Shown: positions 16,057 to 22,848 of the stretch, piece after piece
How positions within the stretch are numbered: the stretch's first letter is position 1
How the letters are laid out: every line of letters starts with the position of its first letter
NCBI GenBank assembly: GCA_035293405.1
Contig: DATDOE010000086.1
Span: 1 to 64,000 of the forward strand
DNA from: Gp6-AA40 sp035293405
GTDB taxonomy: Bacteria; Acidobacteriota; Vicinamibacteria; Vicinamibacterales; UBA2999
Reading direction: 5' to 3'
Length of the DNA stretch: 64,000 bases
Translations under genes and position numbers: made by a program
Notes under the pieces: model-generated
What the model saw: only the letters and a program-made list of their open reading frames with translations
Database searches by the model: none
What the model was told of the DNA's origin: nothing

Positions 16057-17520
16057 TTACTTGCTCAAGCGGATAAGTTGACCCTGCAGTGCCTGAAACG
16101 CGGGTCCCACGTCAGCTTCTGTGCGGGCAAAGTAGTACTTCCCTTCCATCTGCGTGCTGTTGAAGTCAGGGGCGGAGCGCTTGTCGTTGGCGAGGCGCAT
16201 GAGCACGCTCTCTGAGGTCTCTGGAATGGTTCCGAGCGTCAATGTGACCAGGTCGCCCATGCCGATCGTATAGATGCGGATCGGGTAGTCGCCGCTTGCG
16301 TCGCTGCGCGCGGCATCCGCGATGATCTCCGTCAGGTTGGTCGCGGCGTTCCTGATGTTCCAGGTGTCGGCCGGATACTTGTTGACGCCGGTGTTGAAGT
16401 TGCGAAGCCCGCGGCGCGTGCTTTGGGGAGAGCCATTCACCGTCAGGGCATTTGTCTGGAGCGGAAACGATCCCGGAATGCCGAAGCTCGAGAAATGCTG
16501 GTGGGAGCTCGTCGCCGGCAGGTACGGGATGGTCCCTATCGTCACCGTGTCGGTCCACCACGAGGTGGGCTGACTCCACGACGGACCTCGGTTCCCGCTC
16601 TCGGTGTCATAGAGCCCCTGGATCGTCGGGCGGTTGGTCGTGATGTTGCCGGGATCCGGAGTTCTCCTCGGGAAGTCGGACGTGAACAGTCCCTTGGCGA
16701 TGCCCGTGCCGTCGAAGATGGCTGGTACGGTGTTGCCGGATCCATCTGTGAACAGCACGATCACGCGCAGGCCTGACTGCTGTCCGCTCGATACGGTCCT
16801 CAACTGGTCCCATGCCCGATAGAGGCCCTCGGCCATGGAGGTCACGCCGCCCGGGAGTGTGTCGGGCACGGCGGCCTTGAGCGCGATCTCGTTGAACCCG
16901 CGGCTCGCCGGCATGGTGGAGACGACTTTCGCTCCGTTCGAATAGGTCACGAGCGCGATGCGATCGGCGTTGTCGTCGAACCCGCCGATGAACTCCCGCA
17001 CGGCATCGCGCACCGCCGGCCATTTCGCGCCGATCGAACCCGAGACGTCAATCGCGAGGGAGAGATCCACCATCCGCCGCTGCGCTTCGCCCTCGCTCGA
17101 CACCGCCACTTCGGTAATGTTGGCGAGCCGCATGAAGGTCGTGGGGATGACGGCGTTCGCGCGCACGGTCACCACGTTGACGCCGGTCGCGACGATCGTC
17201 TGGAGATCGAAGAATCCCGGATCGGCGGTCGGGTCGGTCACCGAAGACGTCCCCATGTAGCCGACAGGGAAGTTCGCCCGGAAGATGCGCTCGGCTTCGC
17301 CGCGCGGATTCCCGCTGTTCAGGTTGCGCGCGGCGGCCAGCGCGGCGCCGTCAACCGCCTTCGTCAACTGCGCCTTCACCACATAGGCGCGGCCGCTGTC
17401 CACGGCGAGGCCGGTGAAGAGCAGGAGGACCGTGATGAAGACGGCCATGTACACAAGAGCGAAGCCCTGGTCACGACGCGAGCGTTGTCTAATCATATCC
17501 GTCAGCCTTGTCTGAAACAT
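16057..17520 (-). CDS. tadG: TadG-like pilus-assembly protein with VWA domain
   Basis: 487 aa from ATG 17520; an internal ATG at 17496 is also possible. The N-terminal DQGFALVYMAVFITVLLLFTG helix followed by DSGRAYVVKAQLTKAVDGAALAAA is the Tad_N motif of TadG proteins. A von Willebrand A domain follows, with MIDAS residues in LSLAIDVSGSIGAKW, ALVTYSNGAKV and VIVLFTDGSGN. It is expected to be membrane-anchored with the VWA domain in the periplasm or on the pilus, where it may mediate metal-dependent adhesion. Last gene of the minus-strand Tad arm, 22 bp downstream of the TadE-like gene. Confidence 0.85.
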   Translation of the reverse strand: MFQTRLTDMIRQRSRRDQGFALVYMAVFITVLLLFTGLAVDSGRAYVVKAQLTKAVDGAALAAARNLNSGNPRGEAERIFRANFPVGYMGTSSVTDPTADPGFFDLQTIVATGVNVVTVRANAVIPTTFMRLANITEVAVSSEGEAQRRMVDLSLAIDVSGSIGAKWPAVRDAVREFIGGFDDNADRIALVTYSNGAKVVSTMPASRGFNEIALKAAVPDTLPGGVTSMAEGLYRAWDQLRTVSSGQQSGLRVIVLFTDGSGNTVPAIFDGTGIAKGLFTSDFPRRTPDPGNITTNRPTIQGLYDTESGNRGPSWSQPTSWWTDTVTIGTIPYLPATSSHQHFSSFGIPGSFPLQTNALTVNGSPQSTRRGLRNFNTGVNKYPADTWNIRNAATNLTEIIADAARSDASGDYPIRIYTIGMGDLVTLTLGTIPETSESVLMRLANDKRSAPDFNSTQMEGKYYFARTEADVGPAFQALQGQLIRLSK

Positions 17521-17542
17521 CGATCCCCGCTGCGTCGCCGGG

Positions 17543-18124
17543 TTAGAAGTACGCAATCGAATACAGGGTGTTCGGCAGCGTGACCCCGAATCGGTCAAGG
17601 GGAGTGATCAGGTTGTGACTGGTATAGACCTCGGTGACGTACAGCAATCCGCCCCTCACCATCGTGAGGCTCGCGGGCAGATTGTCGATCTGAAGATTGA
17701 CGTCGGTGTCTGAGTTGTTCGCGACGTAGTCGGGACTGCCACTGAACGAGCCCGTGCCCGCCGTGTGCAAGCCACTCGGCACGCCGGTCAGCGCGCCGTA
17801 CTCGTAGCGCTGGTAGAGCACGATCTTGTCGTAGTTCGCGGTCCCGGTGGTGGCGCCCTTCTTGAGCACGGAGAAGATGAAGCGCGACCGGGTGTCGAAA
17901 TCGACTGGGCGCGAGTTCATGTTCCGCATCGCGTTCGCGGCATCATCAATGATGGTGTCGCGTGAGATGAGGTTGGACCCTTCGCGGGAGAGTTTGGTGA
18001 CGACGTGCTGATCGAGCAACGCGTAGCCAGTCTCGATGACGCCCAGCGCCACCACGAGGACGAGGGGCATGATCAAGGCGAACTCGATCAGACTCTGGCC
18101 GCGGCAGCCGGTAAGTTTCTTCAT
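17543..18124 (-). CDS. TadE-like pseudopilin (TadF position)
   Basis: 193 aa. GCRGQSLIEFALIMPLVLVVALGVIETGYALL is a class III prepilin-like N-terminus: a Gly before the hydrophobic helix and Glu five residues after the expected cleavage, as in TadE/TadF. The remaining 150 residues are a soluble beta-rich domain containing YVANNSDTDVNLQI. Its start codon overlaps the stop of the preceding TadE gene by one base (18124). Minor pilins of this type prime or cap the Flp pilus. Confidence 0.8.
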   Translation of the reverse strand: MKKLTGCRGQSLIEFALIMPLVLVVALGVIETGYALLDQHVVTKLSREGSNLISRDTIIDDAANAMRNMNSRPVDFDTRSRFIFSVLKKGATTGTANYDKIVLYQRYEYGALTGVPSGLHTAGTGSFSGSPDYVANNSDTDVNLQIDNLPASLTMVRGGLLYVTEVYTSHNLITPLDRFGVTLPNTLYSIAYF

Positions 18125-18606
18125 CAGTCGAACCTGCGCTCATTCTTCATGGCGGACTCGACGCGCACGTTGATCTGCCCGCCCGTGAAGAACGGCCGGA
18201 TCAGCGGCGTCATGAGCGTCCACGGGTAGTCGATCGTGACCCTGCCGACGTCGTTCTCGATGCCGCTCCCGGCAGACCAGGCCGTGCCCGGCGGGGAACC
18301 CGGCGGGAGATGGCTGAAGGTGAACATGGCATCGTCGATCGTGAGCGTCGGCGTGGCGCTCCGCATGGCCGCCATAATCGACTCTTCTCTGGTCATCCCC
18401 GACACGACGGACCCGGTCACGGCATAGCGGGTGGCCTGGCTGACGCCGTTCTCGAGCGCCAGGTAGACATAAAAGAGCGACGCAAAATCCACGATCGAGA
18501 AGGTCAGCAGCAGAAGCAGCGGCGTGATGATGGCCGCCTCTACCAGCGTGGCTCCCCTGGGGTCGCGGATGCGCCGGACGACTCGACGTGAAAAATATCG
18601 TGTCAT
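18124..18606 (-). CDS. tadE: TadE-like pseudopilin
   Basis: 160 aa. DPRGATLVEAAIITPLLLLLTFSIVDF carries the TadE motif (G-ATLVEAA, long hydrophobic helix). A single soluble domain follows (SQATRYAVTGSVVSGMT, RVTIDYPW). Lies 6 bp after the receiver-like gene and overlaps the next pseudopilin. Processed by the prepilin peptidase encoded at 21393. Confidence 0.85.
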   Translation of the reverse strand: MTRYFSRRVVRRIRDPRGATLVEAAIITPLLLLLTFSIVDFASLFYVYLALENGVSQATRYAVTGSVVSGMTREESIMAAMRSATPTLTIDDAMFTFSHLPPGSPPGTAWSAGSGIENDVGRVTIDYPWTLMTPLIRPFFTGGQINVRVESAMKNERRFD

Positions 18607-18612
18607 GTCGCG

Positions 18613-20151
18613 TTATCCGAAAGAGATCACCCGGACGGTCGTGCCCGCGCGAGGCGGCGCCTCGTCGGGCTCGGTGACTTCGTCGAGCTTGTTGACAAGC
18701 GCCGAGAACCCACACTGGTTCGGGTCGAACATGCCCCATTCGTCCTGCACGGGCCGGCCATCGGCTCCGCGGAGCTTTCGGCCGCGACCTTTCTCGGGCC
18801 GCTTCTTGTTCTTCTCCGTCCGGCCACGGATCGCTGTGGCCGGCGCCTGCGGCTCTTCCGCCGAAGGCTCATCGGCGATAGCCGGAGGATTCTCGCCACC
18901 GATGGTGCTTTCGAGCGCGTCGATCTCTCCGGTGAGATCGACTTCGACTGCCGGCGCGGTCGGCGCTTTTGTCGCCGGCGCGGCGGCCATCGCTGGCGCC
19001 GGCATCGAGATGGCCTCGCCAGTCACGTCGGCGCCCTTCGCGCTCACGACGGCCGGGCTTTCGGTCGCCGGCGCGGCCGACTTCGCCGCCGGCTCCGGCA
19101 CGATCGCAGCGTCGACACCGGGCTTGGCCCAGGCCGCACGAATCGCAGCCAGAGCGGCCTCGAAGGAGGCTGTGGGTCTCTTCGCCTTTGCCGCGGGCTC
19201 CGGCACGTGGTCGGCCTCGACGACGAGCGGCTCGATCACGACCGGCGCCGCCTCGATGACGGCGACGACCGGCTCCGGCTCCTGAGGCATCTCGATCGGC
19301 AGTGCGTCAACCGGGTCGATGGCTTCGAACGCGTAGGCCGGCGGCGTCGCCAGTTCAGACACCGGCTCGGGCCGTTTCTCGACGACGAACGTGTCCTCGA
19401 CGATGAGCCGTTCCTCGAGAACGAGCGGGGCCGCGACGACGAGCGGCTCCTCGAACGCGAGTGGCTCCTCGGCAACGAGCCGTTCTTCGACGATCGGCTC
19501 CGGCGCCGGTTCTGAGTACGCGAGCGGTGGCGCAGAAGAGTACGTCACGCGTTCCGAAGAATAGATCTCCGACGTGTGCTCGGCCTCTGACGCAGACGTC
19601 ACGGGCGCCGACTGATACATGGGCTCGGGGACATCAACCGGTTCCGCAACTGATGGCTCGACCGTCGACAGAAGCGGCTCGATCGAATCGACTGCCTCCT
19701 GGGCCCGCGCGCCCTCAGCCGATGCGACGCGTGCTGACAAGGCCTGTCGCTCTTCGGCGGCACGCGTCAAGTACAACGCGATCTCGTCGGCAAACAGTGT
19801 GGGGTCGCAGCCTTCGGGCGTGGACGAGGCTGTGGGCTTTTTGCGCCCCAGTGAAAAGAGCCGCTTCGCGGACGCCTTCTTCGGCGCCACGCTCAACACG
19901 GGAATCCGCAGGGTCTGCACGTGGGCCGCTGCCGCGCCCAGATCCCGGAGATACTCGTCGAGCACGCCGTCGTCGAACGGCGACAGCAGGGGCGAGGTCA
20001 GGATCAGATCGGGCACACGATCTTGCAGTGCCTGCAGCCCCTCGCCGGCGGAGGTCGCCTGCACGAGGTCCACGGTAAGTCTGGACCTGACCAGTGACGC
20101 CAGCTGGTCTGCCCGGCGCCGATCGCTGTCGATGGCAAGAATGAGTTGCAT
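18613..20151 (-). CDS. Receiver-like domain protein with long disordered linker and conserved C-terminal motif
   Basis: 512 aa. Residues 1-125 resemble a CheY-type receiver (ILAIDSDRRRADQLASLV, PDLILTSPLLSPFDDGVLDEYLR) but the canonical phosphoacceptor context is poor, so it may be a pseudo-receiver. Residues ~150-440 are low-complexity, rich in Glu, Pro, Ala and Val, with repeated EEPL/VEERL units. The C-terminus has a basic stretch (EKNKKRPEKGRGRK) and then DEWGMFDPNQCGFSALV, which looks like a docking motif. Cytosolic; situated first but one in the minus Tad arm, it is a candidate scaffold or regulator of pilus assembly. Function is inference. Confidence 0.65.
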   Translation of the reverse strand: MQLILAIDSDRRRADQLASLVRSRLTVDLVQATSAGEGLQALQDRVPDLILTSPLLSPFDDGVLDEYLRDLGAAAAHVQTLRIPVLSVAPKKASAKRLFSLGRKKPTASSTPEGCDPTLFADEIALYLTRAAEERQALSARVASAEGARAQEAVDSIEPLLSTVEPSVAEPVDVPEPMYQSAPVTSASEAEHTSEIYSSERVTYSSAPPLAYSEPAPEPIVEERLVAEEPLAFEEPLVVAAPLVLEERLIVEDTFVVEKRPEPVSELATPPAYAFEAIDPVDALPIEMPQEPEPVVAVIEAAPVVIEPLVVEADHVPEPAAKAKRPTASFEAALAAIRAAWAKPGVDAAIVPEPAAKSAAPATESPAVVSAKGADVTGEAISMPAPAMAAAPATKAPTAPAVEVDLTGEIDALESTIGGENPPAIADEPSAEEPQAPATAIRGRTEKNKKRPEKGRGRKLRGADGRPVQDEWGMFDPNQCGFSALVNKLDEVTEPDEAPPRAGTTVRVISFG

Positions 20152-20153
20152 TC

Positions 20154-20426
20154 CTAAGTTCGCAGCATGAACAACACAAGCACCGTGGCCGCCAGCGCGA
20201 AGATCATGAGCGGCGCGTGCGCCTCGCTCTGATCACGGGCGGCCGAGAGCGCGGCGGACGAAACGTGCCGGACTTTCATGCTGATGCTCGTGACGGCGGA
20301 GGAACCCTGAGCTCCCCACAGGGGACTCACCTGATCACGCACGCGAGGGTCCACCGAGACCAGCGTGACGAGCAGGACCACCACCGCACCCAGTGAAATC
20401 ATCGCGTCGCCAAACACGCGTCGCAT
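20154..20426 (-). CDS. Small Tad-locus membrane protein
   Basis: 90 aa from ATG 20426 (MRRVFGDAMISLGA). There is a transmembrane helix at residues ~8-24 (LGAVVVLLVTLVSV), a ~45-residue soluble loop with DPRVRDQV and a second helix at the C-terminus (LMIFALAATVLVLFML), so a two-pass protein with both termini on one side. Ends 3 bp before the receiver-like gene; together they open the minus arm. No family recognised. Confidence 0.65.
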   Translation of the reverse strand: MRRVFGDAMISLGAVVVLLVTLVSVDPRVRDQVSPLWGAQGSSAVTSISMKVRHVSSAALSAARDQSEAHAPLMIFALAATVLVLFMLRT

Positions 20427-20466
20427 ATAGCACCATTCCTCAAGACACTCCGGCAACACTACGATC

Positions 20467-20481
20467 GCAAGTCACGTTCCC
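20467..20481 (-). promoter_or_regulatory. Candidate sigma-54 promoter for the minus Tad arm
   Basis: On the minus strand GGGAAC-N5-TTGC: GG and GC spaced as in -24/-12 promoters, but two mismatches in the -24 box. About 41 nt upstream of the ATG at 20426, leaving a ~30-nt leader. Confidence 0.35.
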
Positions 20482-20820
20482 ACTCGGGCCAGTCCGCCAG
20501 TACCCCTACGTACACGCGGAGTTACGAGCATTCGCCGGCTTCGCCGCCCCCGGTCGCAGCGATCAGATCCGCAGGCGGTCTTACGAATTCGCGCGTGGCA
20601 TACCAGGGGCCAGGCGTGGCGTGCCGGCGCTCGGCATTCAATCGTTCCAGTTCGGCACACAGCGTAAAACGGACGAAATGTGCGGCGGCGATTACGAATG
20701 TGCCGGGAGCCGGACGCCCGCGCCTCACGTTCTGGCACACCCCTCGTCCCGAGCCGCGCCCTCGTAACCTCGTGGAACTGCAGACGGTTGTCCGGCTCCC
20801 AGCCTTTTGGACCGGGTGCG

Positions 20821-20835
20821 TGGCACACCCGTTGC
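20821..20835 (+). promoter_or_regulatory. Sigma-54 (RpoN) promoter upstream of flp
   Basis: TGGCAC (20821-20826), 5 bp, TTGC (20832-20835). This matches the core TGGCAC-N5-TTGC consensus, with the GG/GC dinucleotides at the invariant spacing. Transcription would start near 20846, about 90 nt ahead of flp. An RpoN promoter requires an AAA+ enhancer-binding activator, none of which is encoded in this window. Confidence 0.65.
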
Positions 20836-20935
20836 GCATAAGGGAGATGTGGTCGCGGTCGTACCCAGTGGGTGGCCGCATTCGAAACAGAGTGCGCGCG
20901 TCAGCATGACGACGCGCCAGAACGAAAGGGACGTC

Positions 20936-21136
20936 ATGAACCTCATTACCTACTTGCGTCTGCGCTACCTGAAGAACGTCCTGAAGGACGACTCGGGGCA
21001 GGACCTGCTCGAGTACGCGCTGCTCGTGGCGCTCATCGCGCTCGTGTGCGTCGGCGTTATCACTTCGGCTGGCAGCGGCGTCAAGACGATCTTCACGAAC
21101 ATCACCACCGAGCTGACGACGGCCGCCACGCCCTAA
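20936..21136 (+). CDS. flp: Flp-type IVb prepilin 1
   Basis: 66 aa from ATG 20936, preceded by AAAGGGA. The prepilin peptidase site is DDSG|QDLLEYALLVALIAL: Gly before cleavage and the Glu-Tyr pair at +5/+6 that defines Flp pilins. The mature pilin is about 45 residues, almost all helix, with a short polar C-terminus (TELTTAATP). Major subunit of the Tad pilus. Confidence 0.93.
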   Translation: MNLITYLRLRYLKNVLKDDSGQDLLEYALLVALIALVCVGVITSAGSGVKTIFTNITTELTTAATP

Positions 21137-21238
21137 CTGAGGGCTTGTCGGTTATCTGAGGGGCATGACGAGGGCGGGCTCATGTGTCCGCCCTCACTCC
21201 CCCTCCGCAGTGCGTACGTGGCTTTGGAAGGACGCGAC

Positions 21239-21424
21239 ATGTCTTCACTCATTGCCGGTCAGTGGCGGCGCAGGCTCTCGCGAGACGAGGGACAGGACCT
21301 GCTCGAGTACGCGCTGCTCGTCGCGCTCATCGTCGTCGTTGCCGTAGGTGCGGTGACGACGGTTGGTTCCACTATCAAAACGGTGTTTTGGGATGTCATT
21401 GCAGCTTCCGCTACCTCTATCTGA
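21239..21424 (+). CDS. Flp-type IVb prepilin 2
   Basis: 61 aa from ATG 21239 with GGAAGGA upstream. DEGQDLLEYALLVALIVVV repeats the Flp processing motif. The C-terminal part (VGSTIKTVFWDVIAASATSI) differs from pilin 1, so the paralogs have diverged outside the helix. Its 3' end overlaps the prepilin peptidase gene by 32 nt. Confidence 0.9.
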   Translation: MSSLIAGQWRRRLSRDEGQDLLEYALLVALIVVVAVGAVTTVGSTIKTVFWDVIAASATSI

Positions 21425-21920
21425 CGTGCTCGGTCCGGCGATCGTCTGCACGGCCGTCGGCCTGGCAGCGGTCATCGATCTGCGGACGCGTCGCATCCCC
21501 AACGCGCTCACCGGCGCACTGGCGGTCGTGGGCGTCGGGCTTGCGGCCACTCAACTCGGCTCGATCGGTCTTGGCGGCGCGCTCATCGGCGGGCTGCTCG
21601 GATTTGCGTTCATGCTGCCGGGACACATTTTTGGCGCGACTGGCGCGGGCGACGTGAAGTTGTTCGCCGCGGCCGGCGCCCTGCTCGGTCCGGCCTCGAC
21701 GGTCCGGGCCTTCTTCTTCACGGCGATTGCCGGCGGCGTGCTGGCGGTCGTGGTGGCCGTGCGTCGTCGCCGGTTGCATCACACGATCGGCGCGACAGCG
21801 AGTCTGGTGACGGGTGGTACCGAGGCCGTGGCCGCCATCGAGGCGCCCGAGGCCGACAATCGGTTCGCTTATGCACCGGCGATTGCGATTGGCGTCGTGA
21901 TGGCCGCGCTCACATGGTGA
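21393..21920 (+). CDS. cpaA: Prepilin peptidase, CpaA/TadV type
   Basis: 175 aa from ATG 21393 (MSLQLPLPLSDVLGP), chosen as the first ATG before the membrane domain; it overlaps pilin 2 in a different frame. An A24 aspartic protease: first catalytic Asp in AVIDLRTRRIPN (D29), second in GATGAGDVKLFAA (GxGD). About five transmembrane helices and a short minimal form without the N-methyltransferase domain, as usual for TadV. Processes the two Flp pilins and the TadE-like proteins. Confidence 0.92.
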   Translation: MSLQLPLPLSDVLGPAIVCTAVGLAAVIDLRTRRIPNALTGALAVVGVGLAATQLGSIGLGGALIGGLLGFAFMLPGHIFGATGAGDVKLFAAAGALLGPASTVRAFFFTAIAGGVLAVVVAVRRRRLHHTIGATASLVTGGTEAVAAIEAPEADNRFAYAPAIAIGVVMAALTW

Positions 21921-21985
21921 TCGAGACCGCTCAGGCTCCCCAGCCACAACGGAACTTGTTGCAGCGATAGAGGAGTTCGTTACAT

Positions 21986-22843
21986 ATGGCTCGCATCCGC
22001 GTTTTTATCGTCCTTGCGCTGGCCGTGGCTGCTGGTGGGACGTTCGCGTACGGCACCTATCAGTACATGCAGAACGTGCCCAAGAGCACGCCAGGTGCGT
22101 CGATCCCGACGAGCGCGGTGATCGTCGCCGCGAGCGATCTTCAGTTGGGCGCCGCGCTGCGCCAGGAAGATCTCCGCGCCATTCAGTGGCCCAGCGACGC
22201 CGTCCCGGCTGGCGCGTTTGGCAAGCCGGAAGAGCTGATCGGCCGCGGGCTGATTCAGCCGGTGGTGGCCAACGAGCTGTTCCTGCCATCGAAGCTGGCC
22301 TCGAAGGAAGCCGGCGCCGGCCTTCCGCCGGTGATTCCCGAAGGCCAGCGCGCGCTCTCTGTGCGCGTCAACGACGTCGTCGGCGTGGCGGGCTACGTCC
22401 TGCCGGGCACCCGCGTCGACGTGGTGGCGACGGTGAACCCGACGCAGCAGCAGACCGACGTGACCTCGAAGGTCATCCTGACCAACGTGCAGGTCCTCGC
22501 GGCCGGCACGAAGATCGAGCAGGACGAGAAGAACAAGCCGATCGCGGTCAGCGTCGTCACGCTGCTCGTGAACCCTGATGAAGCGGAGCGGCTGACGCTG
22601 GCCAGCACGGAAGGCAAGATTCAGCTCGCCCTGCGCAACCCCCTGGACAAGACGGCGCCCGTGACGTCCGGCATTCGGCCGGCCGGCTTGATGGGCAGCG
22701 CCCCTCCCGTCCGCCGGGTGGCATCCTCACGTTCGGTAGCGCCTCGCCAGTTGCAGGCCGCCCCCCCAGCGCCCGCGCCGGCCCCGACAGTAGAAATCAT
22801 CCGCGGCGATAAGCGCGCGCAAGAAGTCGTGGCGCAGGAATAA
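21986..22843 (+). CDS. cpaB: Flp pilus assembly protein CpaB/RcpC
   Basis: 285 aa. One N-terminal transmembrane helix (VFIVLALAVAAGGTFAYG), an SAF domain (IVAASDLQLGAALRQEDL, residues ~43-105) and the RcpC/CpaB domain (VPEGQRALSVRVNDVVGVAGYVLPGTRVDV type, here IPEGQRALSV). The C-terminus is Pro/Ala-rich. Periplasmic partner of the secretin, thought to bind peptidoglycan or stabilise the CpaC channel. Six bp before cpaC. Confidence 0.93.
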   Translation: MARIRVFIVLALAVAAGGTFAYGTYQYMQNVPKSTPGASIPTSAVIVAASDLQLGAALRQEDLRAIQWPSDAVPAGAFGKPEELIGRGLIQPVVANELFLPSKLASKEAGAGLPPVIPEGQRALSVRVNDVVGVAGYVLPGTRVDVVATVNPTQQQTDVTSKVILTNVQVLAAGTKIEQDEKNKPIAVSVVTLLVNPDEAERLTLASTEGKIQLALRNPLDKTAPVTSGIRPAGLMGSAPPVRRVASSRSVAPRQLQAAPPAPAPAPTVEIIRGDKRAQEVVAQE

Positions 22844-22848
22844 GGGAG

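Larger units (their letters stand above)
20427..20935. other. 509-bp divergent regulatory region of the Tad locus
   Basis: No convincing gene: the ORFs crossing it are short and lack family features. It separates the minus arm (starting 20426) from flp (starting 20936), and holds a near-consensus sigma-54 promoter facing flp and a weaker one facing the minus arm (both listed). The remaining ~300 bp could bind an enhancer-binding protein. Confidence 0.6.
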
